Shown here one piece after another: positions 56,518-64,000 of a DNA stretch of 64,000 bases (position 1 is its first letter; every line of letters begins with the position of its first letter). The stretch lies in assembly GCA_028871455.1 (NCBI GenBank), contig JAGWNF010000006.1, positions 1-64,000 on the forward strand, in the 5' to 3' direction. Source of the stretch: Alphaproteobacteria bacterium. Its GTDB lineage: Bacteria; Pseudomonadota; Alphaproteobacteria; ATCC43930; CGMCC-115725. The position numbers and the translations under genes were made by a program. Under the pieces are notes generated by a model, which saw nothing but the letters and a program-made list of their open reading frames with translations, ran no database searches and was not told where the DNA came from.

Positions 56518-58206
56518 ATGGGTATTCGAGTTCCCATCAACATCCATCTGGCAATAGCAACCGTCGTGGTCGCCAGTTCGATGGCGCTAGTCTCTCCGTG
56601 TATCTTCACGCCTGCCTTGGCTCAGCAGTCGCCAACCTCAACACCCGTCTGGCAGTTCCAGTTGGAAGATTCTTTCAACGCGGGGATGCAAGCGTTCAAA
56701 CACCAGGACTATACGAGTGCGATGCAGCTATTTCATCAGGGTGCGGATCACAGTTATGCGCCAGCGCAATACATGATCGGTTGGATTTACATGCGCGGTT
56801 CTGGGGTGCAGAAGGACGACAGCCAAGCGTTGCAGTGGTTCCGGAAAGCGGCTGATCAAGGATATCCGGCAGCGGAAGACATGATCGGGTGGCTTTACGC
56901 GCACGGCGCAGGGGTACAGACGGACTACAGCCAAGCGTTGCAGTGGTTCCGAAAGGCGGCTGATCGAGGAGATCCGACGGGGGAAGACGATATCGGCCGG
57001 CTTTACGCGCGCGGTTGGGGGATGCAGAAAGATTACAGTCAAGCGTTGCAGTGGTTCCGGAAAGCGGCTGATCAAGGATTACCGATGGCGGAAATTGATG
57101 TGGGAAGGCTTTATCAAGACGGCTTGGGTGTGCAGCGAAACGAAGCTGAGGCTGCAGAATGGTACCGCGAAGCCGCGGCCAGCGGAGACCCGGCTGCGCA
57201 GAAGCTTTTGCAAGCCATGACGACCGAATCGGCTGCTGCCGCCGGACGTACCCCTGTAACTGCAAGCGCTGCTACGGAAACAATGACAATGCATCAATGC
57301 ATCATTGGGGTCGTGGAGTTCGGCGCGGACCGCGTACCGATGAAACTTTTTGTCTATATGAGCGTCCCCGACTGGCGCAGCCTGAGTTCCTCAGGTTACG
57401 TGACACAGGTCCTGGAGATCGCGAGTATTCAGGGCCTAGAGGCCTGCCGGAGGGAACAGCATCCGAATCCAATCAAGAGCGTGAACGTCTGGGTGCACGC
57501 CGAAAACCGGACCGCTGGCGGGAATCTAATCATCGCAACCCGACAAGGCACCAATGGACCGTGGAGCATTGACTCTCGGGGCCTGAATGCGTTGCGTGCT
57601 GAAATGAGACGCGTGGAGCAACAACAGTTGTGCCAAGCTGTTCACGATATACGGCAAAAGTATGCTGGGATTATGGCTTCACTCAAAAAGGAAACGAACC
57701 CACTCAAACGGCAAGAAATAGCTCAAAGCCTAGGGCCCGTACTTGCCGAGGCACAGCGGGAGCTAAGTTTCGGAGAGTTCAACGATTTCAAGGGCAGGGT
57801 TCTGAAATTTGACGCTCTTGGCAACGCATTCAGACTATCAATTCTTGTTGATTGCGGCCAAGGTCCGCCTGCTGCCGCTATGTATGCTGTCTTCGAGCCA
57901 AAGGGCGCTCCCATCGGTTTCGGGCAAAAACAAACCCTCAGTGATACAGATACGAACTTGAACACCTTCCGCCCACTGTTGCGGGAGATTAACAAGGGGG
58001 ATGAAGTCAGTTTCAGCGGAACAAATGTCGAGCTGCAAACAGATTCATTGGATGGCATTCGTTGCGGCGATACACATCCGCCTAACACGATTCAGTTTAG
58101 ACCCGTTGGTCAGTGGCGGGATCAGTGCGACCAGCCTGTAGAATACTTCGCACGTATTACGAAGCTTTCAAAGGGTGCGTTGACTATCGGCAGGAACGTC
58201 CCATGA
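56518..58206 (+). CDS. Secreted Sel1-repeat protein with unknown C-terminal domain
   Basis: 562 residues. A signal peptide (HLAIATVVVASSMALVS, cleavage near ALA-QQS) is followed by four Sel1 repeats (about 52-230; for example ALQWFRKAADQGYPAAEDMI and GWLYAHGAGVQTDYSQ). The first three repeats are near-identical and spaced exactly 108 bases apart (56773, 56881, 56989), with the fourth more diverged. The C-terminal 320 residues contain a domain I do not recognise, with MHQCIIGVVEFGADRVPMKL and a coiled-coil-like RRVEQQQLCQAVHDI. Start after GGGGGGCTTTT. Confidence 0.78.
   Translation: MGIRVPINIHLAIATVVVASSMALVSPCIFTPALAQQSPTSTPVWQFQLEDSFNAGMQAFKHQDYTSAMQLFHQGADHSYAPAQYMIGWIYMRGSGVQKDDSQALQWFRKAADQGYPAAEDMIGWLYAHGAGVQTDYSQALQWFRKAADRGDPTGEDDIGRLYARGWGMQKDYSQALQWFRKAADQGLPMAEIDVGRLYQDGLGVQRNEAEAAEWYREAAASGDPAAQKLLQAMTTESAAAAGRTPVTASAATETMTMHQCIIGVVEFGADRVPMKLFVYMSVPDWRSLSSSGYVTQVLEIASIQGLEACRREQHPNPIKSVNVWVHAENRTAGGNLIIATRQGTNGPWSIDSRGLNALRAEMRRVEQQQLCQAVHDIRQKYAGIMASLKKETNPLKRQEIAQSLGPVLAEAQRELSFGEFNDFKGRVLKFDALGNAFRLSILVDCGQGPPAAAMYAVFEPKGAPIGFGQKQTLSDTDTNLNTFRPLLREINKGDEVSFSGTNVELQTDSLDGIRCGDTHPPNTIQFRPVGQWRDQCDQPVEYFARITKLSKGALTIGRNVP
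56773..57096 (+). repeat. Three tandem 108-bp Sel1 repeat units
   Basis: Units at 56773-56880, 56881-56988 and 56989-57096 share blocks such as AAGCGTTGCAGTGGTTCC at the same offset. High identity between neighbours points to recent tandem duplication. A fourth, degenerate unit continues to about 57204. Confidence 0.85.
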
Positions 58207-58298
58207 TACGAATCCGCCTCTATGCCTCGCATACCTCAACACAGCACCTACATGGTACTAATGTAGTGTGCCATCTCAGAGAGCCGCAGTATTGTAAC

Positions 58299-59720
58299 TT
58301 ATCTGGCGACCGTGGCTAAGCCACCAATGATCCCATCGATGCTGTGTGTGCCCACCAAGTCACCCATGGTGCCGGACTGTTCCGCAGATGAGTTAACACT
58401 ATAGAGCTTACCCGGAAGCTTCCCGCTTCCCACGACGGTCGTCCCCGTATTCGGATCGCCGATAAACTCGCCCGGTGTCACGACGTTTATCTCATTCGCA
58501 TTGGTGCCCGAAGTGGAGTACACGTTGCGTGCCGCATCAAAAGTAATTACCCTCGCGATATTGTTAGTCCGGCCTGCATAGGCTGCAAGTGCTCCACCAA
58601 GTGAATGACCGGTGAGGCTGATATTCGGCCCAAATTTCTGCTTCGCGATTCTGGCTAGTTCACTTGCTGCCTTATATTGTGGCTCAACATAGTTAGGATC
58701 CACGCGTCGTATCGCGCCTGCCATTGCCGCGCGAGCGTCCGTGCCCAAATCGGCGCCCGTCTCTGGTCTGAGGCTCATCACTGTTCCCCGGTATGCCAGT
58801 GTTGTCTCGCCAGTTTTAACGTTGCGGTATATCGCGGCGTAAAAGCCATCTGCTTTGAATTGCTGTATTTGGCCGCCAGAGACACCTCCGATCCGCATCA
58901 ATGATTCCCAGTCCGTTATGCGCCGCACGCCGGGAGCGGTTCCTTGGCCCGAAACCGAATACGCGTCACGAGACATCAGTGCATACGGTAGTACTTGCAA
59001 CGCGGTTTTTCGGTCAATAGACGTGCCAAAGAGCACCTGATTATGTGTTACCGCGGCTGACAACTCTTCCGATTGCGCACCGGATACCGTTGGCGCTCTT
59101 GCCTTCTCACGAATTGCGACGCCATTCTTAGAATCCGATGGACCATCAAGAGTCTGGCGGGTCGTGCCATAAGTAGATTGCTGTGCCGCTCTATATCTTC
59201 GCAAAGTTGATCCGACGTAGGCGGGTACACCCGAAGTTACATTATTGGGAACTCCCGAACTAACATAGTTCGGATAACCTGCGCTTATGTTGTTTGGAAA
59301 ACCCGTTCTGACATAACTCGGAACACCAGCGCTTACGTTTGCTGACGTGCCGGTTGTTACATTTGGAGGAACTCCCACGCTGACGCCAGTTGGGATTCCG
59401 GTCGAAACATACCCTGGAGTGCCAGCAGAAACATTGGGCGCGACCCCTGGGGCAACATACCTGGGCACGCCGACCGAAACATTGGTCGGGATTCCAGTAC
59501 TTACATAACCGGGCGTGCCGACCGTTACGTTGGGCGATACTCCCATTGTGACATTGCTTGGTACGCCGACAGAGACTCTGCTTGGTACGCCCACCGATAC
59601 GTAGCTCGGCACACCTGTCGTGATGGTATAGGGGGGATCAGCCAGGCACGGTTTTGCGAGCCCCGCTGCGAGAACGATCGTGAATGCGGCGCAAAAATGA
59701 ATCAAAGAAGCACTGCGCAC
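58299..59720 (-). CDS. Secreted lipase (class 3 type) with 17 tandem octapeptide repeats
   Basis: 473 residues. Signal peptide (ASLIHFCAAFTIVLAAGLA), then residues 36-171 are 17 consecutive eight-residue units of the form G-[V/T/I/F/Y]-P-x-x-V-[S/T]-x (GVPSYVSV, GIPTNVSV, GTPGYVST). The C-terminal part is a class 3 lipase: AAIYRNVKTGETTLAYRGTV (oxyanion region), ISLTGHSLGGALAAYAG (nucleophile serine), VITFDAARN, and GTHSIDGIIGG (histidine). I choose GTG at 59720, seven bases after GGGAGGG; the frame is open to 59846. The lipid substrate and the role of the repeats are unknown. Confidence 0.8.
   Translation of the reverse strand: MRSASLIHFCAAFTIVLAAGLAKPCLADPPYTITTGVPSYVSVGVPSRVSVGVPSNVTMGVSPNVTVGTPGYVSTGIPTNVSVGVPRYVAPGVAPNVSAGTPGYVSTGIPTGVSVGVPPNVTTGTSANVSAGVPSYVRTGFPNNISAGYPNYVSSGVPNNVTSGVPAYVGSTLRRYRAAQQSTYGTTRQTLDGPSDSKNGVAIREKARAPTVSGAQSEELSAAVTHNQVLFGTSIDRKTALQVLPYALMSRDAYSVSGQGTAPGVRRITDWESLMRIGGVSGGQIQQFKADGFYAAIYRNVKTGETTLAYRGTVMSLRPETGADLGTDARAAMAGAIRRVDPNYVEPQYKAASELARIAKQKFGPNISLTGHSLGGALAAYAGRTNNIARVITFDAARNVYSTSGTNANEINVVTPGEFIGDPNTGTTVVGSGKLPGKLYSVNSSAEQSGTMGDLVGTHSIDGIIGGLATVAR
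59208..59615 (-). repeat. Coding repeat: 17 x 24 bp (octapeptide units)
   Basis: Seventeen back-to-back 24-base units in the lipase gene, encoding the G-x-P-x-x-V-[S/T]-x octapeptide. Units differ in sequence but not in length. Some neighbouring pairs are repeated as blocks (GTPGYVST followed by GIPT, twice), showing duplication of more than one unit at a time. Confidence 0.9.
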
Positions 59721-59975
59721 CTTCAAACCCTCCCTATGAAGGTCATAGCAGAGTCCTTGTAGGGTCCCGCCAGTTCTACTAAGAACAAAATCTTCTTGAT
59801 TGTAAGCGTGTTCGCCAACTCTACTTCGAGTGGGTTTCCTGGTCAATGAGGGCGGGTGGGCCGACCGTGGGTTGTCCGCGCTGTGCCGAGTAAATGGAGA
59901 GCCCGCGGGCTCCTCTGTCAGCCAACCTTGTTCAGCCGCGGAACTAACTCGGCGCGGCCAAACGTACGAACGCCT

Positions 59976-60599
59976 TTAGGGAGCGCTCACGCCCCATTTG
60001 ATAAACTCGGCGGCAATCTTGGGCGTGATTATCTTTGCCGCGGCAATGTCGGCGTCGCCCCGGGCTATGTCGCCCTTCATGTGCTCGGCGAGGCCACGGC
60101 CATAGAGCGAAGTGTCGATCTTCGGGTCGATCTTCAGCGCCGCATCGTAATCGGCAATGGCAGCCATCGGATATTTCATCTTGAGGTAGACGAAGCCGCG
60201 GCTGTCGAGGAAATGGGCGTTTCCGGACTGGAACGCGAGCGACTGATTGCAGTCGGCCAAGACCGCCTGCAACTGGCCGATGATTGCCTGCTCCCAGCAG
60301 CGATTGTTGTAAGCCCCGGCAAAATCCGGCCTCAGCTTGATCGCCTGGTCGTAATCCTGGATGGCGCGGGCAGTTTGGCCTTCGTGCTCATAGTCCCAGC
60401 CACGATCGTAGAAAGCAGCTGCGAGGTGGTCGTTGGATTCTTGGCCCGACCGGATGATGGCGGTGCAGGCGCCGATGCTGAGATCGAGATTGTTGCTGCC
60501 TCCGCAGCGCTTCCAGTTCTCGTCACGGTCCTGTGCCCAGGCGCTGCCCGCGAGCACCAGGCCTATCGACACGACGGCGGTGAACAGTTTCCCCCGCAT
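59976..60599 (-). CDS. Secreted TPR protein
   Basis: 207 residues. Signal peptide (KLFTAVVSIGLVLAGSAWA, cleavage before QDRDE), then two cysteines near the N-terminus (ENWKRCGGSN, SIGACTAII) and three TPR-like units (FYDRGWDYEHEGQTARAIQD, YNNRCWEQAIIGQLQAVLAD, AIADYDAALKIDPKID). This layout is common in exported alphaproteobacterial TPR proteins. GC is higher than in the other cargo genes. Start 60599 after GAGGTGACTTAC. The 255 bases between its stop and the lipase start carry no gene I support. Confidence 0.78.
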   Translation of the reverse strand: MRGKLFTAVVSIGLVLAGSAWAQDRDENWKRCGGSNNLDLSIGACTAIIRSGQESNDHLAAAFYDRGWDYEHEGQTARAIQDYDQAIKLRPDFAGAYNNRCWEQAIIGQLQAVLADCNQSLAFQSGNAHFLDSRGFVYLKMKYPMAAIADYDAALKIDPKIDTSLYGRGLAEHMKGDIARGDADIAAAKIITPKIAAEFIKWGVSAP

Positions 60600-60763
60600 G
60601 TAAGTCACCTCGTAGCTTAGGGCGGATTATTGTGGTCAGCAGGTTTTTGACTTGGAAACAGTGAATCATGAGAATATTGACTTTGAGCGGGGTTCTTATT
60701 TTAATTTAGATATGCTTGATTGGGTGCCTACCATACCACTATCGACATCGGAGGGGGATCCAA

Positions 60764-61027
60764 ATGCGCGGACTGGCAGTGCTGATCAATGTTTTCATTC
60801 CTGGTATCGGGACGTTGATGGTCGGCAAAGTTGGGCAGGGTATTGCTCAATTTATCCTGTGGGCAGTTGGCGTAGCCATATGTTTCACGGTCATTGGTGT
60901 TTTTATCGGGGTGCCAATGGCGATCGCCGCGTGGATTTGGGCGATTGTAAGCGCAGCATCTAATCCAGCACCTATCCAAGTTGAAGTCACGCATCGCAGA
61001 TCGAGTGAGACACCCGGTAAAAATTAA
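60764..61027 (+). CDS. Small two-segment membrane protein (TM2-like)
   Basis: 87 residues, two hydrophobic segments (RGLAVLINVFIPGIGTLMVG and FILWAVGVAICFTVIGVF), with the G-x-G-x-x-x-x-G and KVGQGIAQF turn that resembles the TM2 domain, and a polar tail. Function unknown. Start follows CGGAGGGGG. It lies near the right end of the island on the plus strand, divergent from the TPR gene. Confidence 0.6.
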   Translation: MRGLAVLINVFIPGIGTLMVGKVGQGIAQFILWAVGVAICFTVIGVFIGVPMAIAAWIWAIVSAASNPAPIQVEVTHRRSSETPGKN

Positions 61028-61302
61028 GTGATGGGGCGGTAGCCCGTTTTGTGGTCGCTTCGTCGCCGTCGCAATGTCACGGGCGACCCCTAGGTCGCGT
61101 CGTAGGTTTGTTACGGCAGATTCGAGATTTTAGGGGCATTCATTTGCATCGGTGCCGAGCACATTAAGCCTTTTGTAGTGGATAGACTTCGCGGAAATGA
61201 CCGATGCCAACCTATCAAAGCCGGGCAAGGCCTGAAATACGCCGACTTTGCCCGCACCAGTCTTTCGGGTGGATAGCCCCTTAAATTAAGAGGAGCAGGC
61301 AG

Positions 61303-62046
61303 ATGCGCACGCTTCTATTAATCTCCATAGCACTCTTCGCGGTCCTTATTTCTCACTCGGCAGTCGCGCAACCGCGCATAGAAAAGCCGCCTGGCGCCTT
61401 ATTGTTATACCTGTGTCCCATGGCAACGGCGCTACTTGGTCATATTACCATAAGAGGTGATATGGAATCATATCAGGCTCGCCGCACCGGACCAGCCAAT
61501 GGCAGCGATACACAATGGGAAGAGTCACCAAAATTTTTTAAAGAAACTGCGGCTTTTGCACATCTTGGGCTTGTTTCTGTTATCCGCGACCCCGCCTTCC
61601 AGAGTTACGAATCCGGTCAATCCTTTAACTGGAATACATTCCTTCAACACAGCCAGGGTCGTCTTATTGATCGAGTAATAGTTGCCGCAACGGACGCAGG
61701 ACGTCCGTATTTAATGCCCGGCAGCAATATGGTGGTGCGATTGCTTTCATGTGAGTCAACGCCATCGGTTCAAATCGTCAAAGTTGATTACCGGCAAATT
61801 GGCATTGATAATTACGCCGCGGTTTTCTTTACCTACACCGTCGATTGGAATCCTCTTTACGTACAGTACACAAAAATTATCAACCCGTCGTACTTGCTTA
61901 AGCCTCATCGCAAGGGAATCGTGCTCGAACAATTTGATACTTTTCACAACGGATGGAAGATAGATTTTCAACACGGCTTCGAGACAGCGAATATAGATGA
62001 GCCTTTCCAGGATCATCGCATTCAAGACTTTCTACGCCAACGCTGA
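61303..62046 (+). CDS. Secreted protein of unknown function
   Basis: 247 residues. Clear signal peptide (LLLISIALFAVLISHSAVA, cleavage before QPRI). The mature protein has aromatic-rich segments (FQSYESGQSFNWNTFLQHSQ, VFFTYTVDWNPLYVQYTKI) and no family I recognise. AAGAGGAGCAGGCAG precedes the ATG. It is the last gene before the right attachment repeat. The 275 bases upstream contain no further gene. Confidence 0.68.
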   Translation: MRTLLLISIALFAVLISHSAVAQPRIEKPPGALLLYLCPMATALLGHITIRGDMESYQARRTGPANGSDTQWEESPKFFKETAAFAHLGLVSVIRDPAFQSYESGQSFNWNTFLQHSQGRLIDRVIVAATDAGRPYLMPGSNMVVRLLSCESTPSVQIVKVDYRQIGIDNYAAVFFTYTVDWNPLYVQYTKIINPSYLLKPHRKGIVLEQFDTFHNGWKIDFQHGFETANIDEPFQDHRIQDFLRQR

Positions 62047-62379
62047 AGTTTCTCCGCTGCTCCCTGAACGTCTTCGGTCGTGTTTTGCAGCTACGTTTAC
62101 GGAAGGTGGAGCAAGCTAACTTCCTTGCAGTGAGGCACAGAATTGGCGCGTCGGCAGCTCGACCAGACGCTAAGCTGCACAATCGGATGCCGGCGAGCGT
62201 CTCGTTCAAAAGCTCATCCCTGACGCGACGCACGTTAGCGCGCGTTATTCGGCAAAAAGGGGAGCGCTAGTTTTTCGTGAGGGATTTTGGGAGGACTCGG
62301 TGTCCAAAACCGGCGATCAGTGGCTTTCCACGGCCACCGCAAGTGTCTGATAAGCCATTGATTACAAAGACAAATCTGG
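62047..62379. other. Gene-free right end of the island
   Basis: 333 bases between the last cargo gene and the right attachment repeat. No supported gene and no clear terminator. Confidence 0.5.
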
Positions 62380-62418
<39 letters not shown>

Positions 62419-62514
62419 TCCGGAGATCGGCGGGGACATACACGAGCCGCGACCGGCTTGGCAAGGCGCCTGCCGTGGCTTGACGGCACCGATTGCTGGC
62501 CGCAATTCTGGGCC

Positions 62515-62700
62515 ATGACGGTTAAGGAGCGGCAAACTCCCGGCCGCGGCGACTCCGGCACCGCCAAGGCGGCGGCGAAAGAGGCGCGGCTGGCCGAAGC
62601 GCTGCGCGCCAACCTCGCGCGCCGCAAGGCGCAGGCGCGCGCCCGTGCGCCCGATGCCGGCGATACGCCGCCGCCCAAAAAGCCGGCCGGTTCCGCTTGA
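62515..62700 (+). CDS. Small basic protein of unknown function
   Basis: 61 residues, starting MTVKERQTPGRGDSGTAKAA, with an Ala/Arg-rich helix (RLAEALRANLARRKAQARAR) and a Pro/Lys tail. Similar small basic proteins are frequent beside murA in alphaproteobacteria, but I do not know a function. Host-like GC and position just outside the island support it as a host gene. Confidence 0.6.
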   Translation: MTVKERQTPGRGDSGTAKAAAKEARLAEALRANLARRKAQARARAPDAGDTPPPKKPAGSA

Positions 62701-62754
62701 GGCCTGATCGCCCTTCCTTTACACCGTGACGATCACGGGGCGGGGAGCGCACTC

Positions 62755-63309
62755 ATGTCGATCATGCCGGACAAATGGATTCGCGAGATGGCGCTCGCGC
62801 GCGGCATGATCGAGCCCTTCGTCGAGAAGCAGACGCGCCAGGGCGTCATCTCCTACGGCCTGTCGTCTTACGGCTACGACGCGCGCGTCGGCCGCGACTT
62901 CAAGATCTTCACCAACGTCTCCAACGCCATCGTCGATCCTAAGGCGTTCTCGTCCGACAGCTTCGTCGACAAGGAGACCGACATCTGCGTCGTGCCGCCC
63001 AACAGCTTCGCGCTGGCGACGACCATCGAGTATTTCCGCATTCCGCGCGACGTGCTGGTGATCTGCCTCGGCAAGTCGACCTATGCGCGCTGCGGCATCA
63101 TCGTCAACGTCACGCCGCTGGAGCCTGAATGGGAGGGCCACGTCACCATCGAAATTTCGAACACCACGCCGCTGCCGGCGCGCATCTACGCTGGCGAGGG
63201 CGTCTGCCAGTTCCTCTTCTTCAAGAGCGACCAGGTCTGCGAAGTCTCCTATGCCGACCGCGGCGGCAAGTACCAAAAGCAGCGGGGCGTGACCCTGCCG
63301 CGGCTGTGA
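62755..63309 (+). CDS. dcd: dCTP deaminase
   Basis: 184-residue trimeric nucleotide hydrolase-fold enzyme converting dCTP to d[17 protein letters not shown], the [20 protein letters not shown] block with the catalytic glutamate in the following [22 protein letters not shown] and QFLFF are present. Length is normal for the Gram-negative form. It is upstream of murA on the same strand. Confidence 0.96.
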   Translation: MSIMPDKWIREMALARGMIEPFVEKQTRQGVISYGLSSYGYDARVGRDFKIFTNVSNAIVDPKAFSSDSFVDKETDICVVPPNSFALATTIEYFRIPRDVLVICLGKSTYARCGIIVNVTPLEPEWEGHVTIEISNTTPLPARIYAGEGVCQFLFFKSDQVCEVSYADRGGKYQKQRGVTLPRL

Positions 63310-63403
63310 GCCTGATGCCCGCAATTCCGCCACAAAGCGCGGCTACCCAGATGCCGTTCCGCCGTAGTCGCGCGTTAACGACACACCGGGCATAACCCAC
63401 CTC

Positions 63404-64000
63404 ATGGACAAGATTCGCATCCGCGGCGGCCGTCCGCTCCAGGGCTCGATCCAGATCGGCGGCGCCAAGAACGCGGCGCTGCCGCTGATGACCGCGTGCC
63501 TGCTCACCGACGAGCCGCTCGTCCTCAAGAACCTGCCGTTCCTGGTCGACATCACCACGCTGTCGCATCTGCTGGTGCAGCACGGCGTCTCGGTCACCAT
63601 GCCGGGTGCCGAAAGCGCCGACGAGCCTGGCCACGTCCTCGAGTTGCGCGCCAAGCGCATCGTCTCGACCACCGCGCCCTACGATCTGGTGCGCCGCATG
63701 CGCGCGAGCGTGCTGGTGCTGGGTCCGCTGGTCGCGCGCATCGGCCAGGCGCGAGTGTCGCTGCCGGGCGGCTGCGCCATCGGTACGCGGCCGGTGGATC
63801 TCCACATCAAGGCGCTCGAGGCGTTGGGCGCCACCATCGCGATCGAAAAGGGCTACATCCACGCCACCGCGCCCAAGGGCCTCAAGGGCGGCGAGATCGT
63901 GTTTCCGACGGTTTCGGTCGGCGCCACCGAGAACGCGCTGATGGCGGCGGCGCTCGCCGAAGGCGAAAGCGTCATCGTCAATGCCGCGCGCGAACCCGAG
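63404..64000 (+). CDS. murA: UDP-N-acetylglucosamine 1-carboxyvinyltransferase (partial)
   Basis: First 199 codons; the gene runs off the right edge. [20 protein letters not shown] start, [24 protein letters not shown], and the catalytic cysteine in [15 protein letters not shown]. MurA adds enolpyruvate from PEP to UDP-GlcNAc, the first committed step of peptidoglycan synthesis. The presence of Cys at the PGGC site indicates a fosfomycin-sensitive type by family knowledge. Confidence 0.96.
   Translation, partial: MDKIRIRGGRPLQGSIQIGGAKNAALPLMTACLLTDEPLVLKNLPFLVDITTLSHLLVQHGVSVTMPGAESADEPGHVLELRAKRIVSTTAPYDLVRRMRASVLVLGPLVARIGQARVSLPGGCAIGTRPVDLHIKALEALGATIAIEKGYIHATAPKGLKGGEIVFPTVSVGATENALMAAALAEGESVIVNAAREPE

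Noticed and set aside
59208-59615. CRISPR-like array (regular 24-base spacing)
   Set aside because: Units are coding repeats in the lipase frame with no unique spacers and no cas genes.
59891-59904. GC palindrome GAGCCCGCGGGCTC as a terminator
   Set aside because: No T tract on either strand and not directly after a gene; short GC palindromes are expected at this composition.
59856-60620. 254-codon plus-strand frame
   Set aside because: Antisense to the TPR protein, which has a signal peptide, TPRs and a ribosome site. The plus frame has no domain.

Overview
The window is a piece of a GC-rich alphaproteobacterial chromosome. Dense, often overlapping housekeeping genes support this: hpnH-ispH/dxs, glyQ-glyS-ppdK, aroC, fabI, pyrC, a DUF2007-TrmN6-like-PP0621 run and dcd-murA. 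I cannot fix the genus from sequence alone. A Rhodospirillales or Reyranella-like lineage fits the gene content, but that is inference.

Layout of the core part. 1-5.4 kb holds isoprenoid/hopanoid precursor genes (hpnH, ispH, dxs) and two RNA methyltransferases. 5.4-11.1 kb (minus) holds sppA, a TPR/O-GlcNAc-transferase-like protein, aroC and fabI. 11.2-15.2 kb is a small catabolic set (VOC protein, enoyl-CoA hydratase, a broken class II aldolase, FAH-family hydrolase, HpcH/HpaI aldolase). 15.4-22 kb holds lipoproteins, an MBL hydrolase, an acyltransferase, a CtpA-type protease, tRNA-Pro and a polyprenyl diphosphate synthase. 22.1-30.6 kb runs from a DUF2007 protein through glyQ/glyS/ppdK to ygfZ. 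30.7-35.5 kb is a surface-glycan cluster (GT9, two GT4, asnB). 36.2-43.3 kb holds pyrC, a thiolase, an acryloyl-CoA-reductase-like enzyme, an amidase, a DUF3422 protein, a PilZ-like protein and a COG4705 membrane protein. Three low-GC intrusions sit in this core: a patch of about 400 bp inside glyS, an orphan Nmad2-domain gene fused in position to the ppdK stop, and an HNH endonuclease gene fused in position to the pyrC stop.

The accessory part is an 18.8-kb genomic island, 43574-62418. It is bounded by a perfect 39-bp direct repeat made of the 5' half of a tRNA-Thr(GGT) gene, with a tyrosine integrase next to the intact tRNA copy. The left 3.7 kb carries the integrase, an AlpA-like HTH protein, a TetR-like regulator and unknowns. 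A relic 3' half of a different tRNA, tRNA-Thr(CGT), at 47.6 kb separates this from the cargo, which suggests a composite island.

The cargo (47.8-62.0 kb) is the most interesting part. It is a phospho-signalling cassette with two Ser/Thr kinases, two PP2C phosphatases and an FHA-transmembrane-trypsin-like protease, followed by exported proteins: a glycine-zipper lipoprotein, two Sel1-repeat proteins, a lipase carrying 17 tandem octapeptide repeats, a TPR protein, a small membrane protein and an unknown secreted protein. One kinase carries what looks like a degenerate nuclease-fold (SNase-like) domain on the far side of its membrane segment. I see no type VI secretion structural genes, so this looks like a free-standing kinase/phosphatase/FHA system tied to the envelope. 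Its function (defence, envelope stress, or secretion control) is not determined by the sequence.
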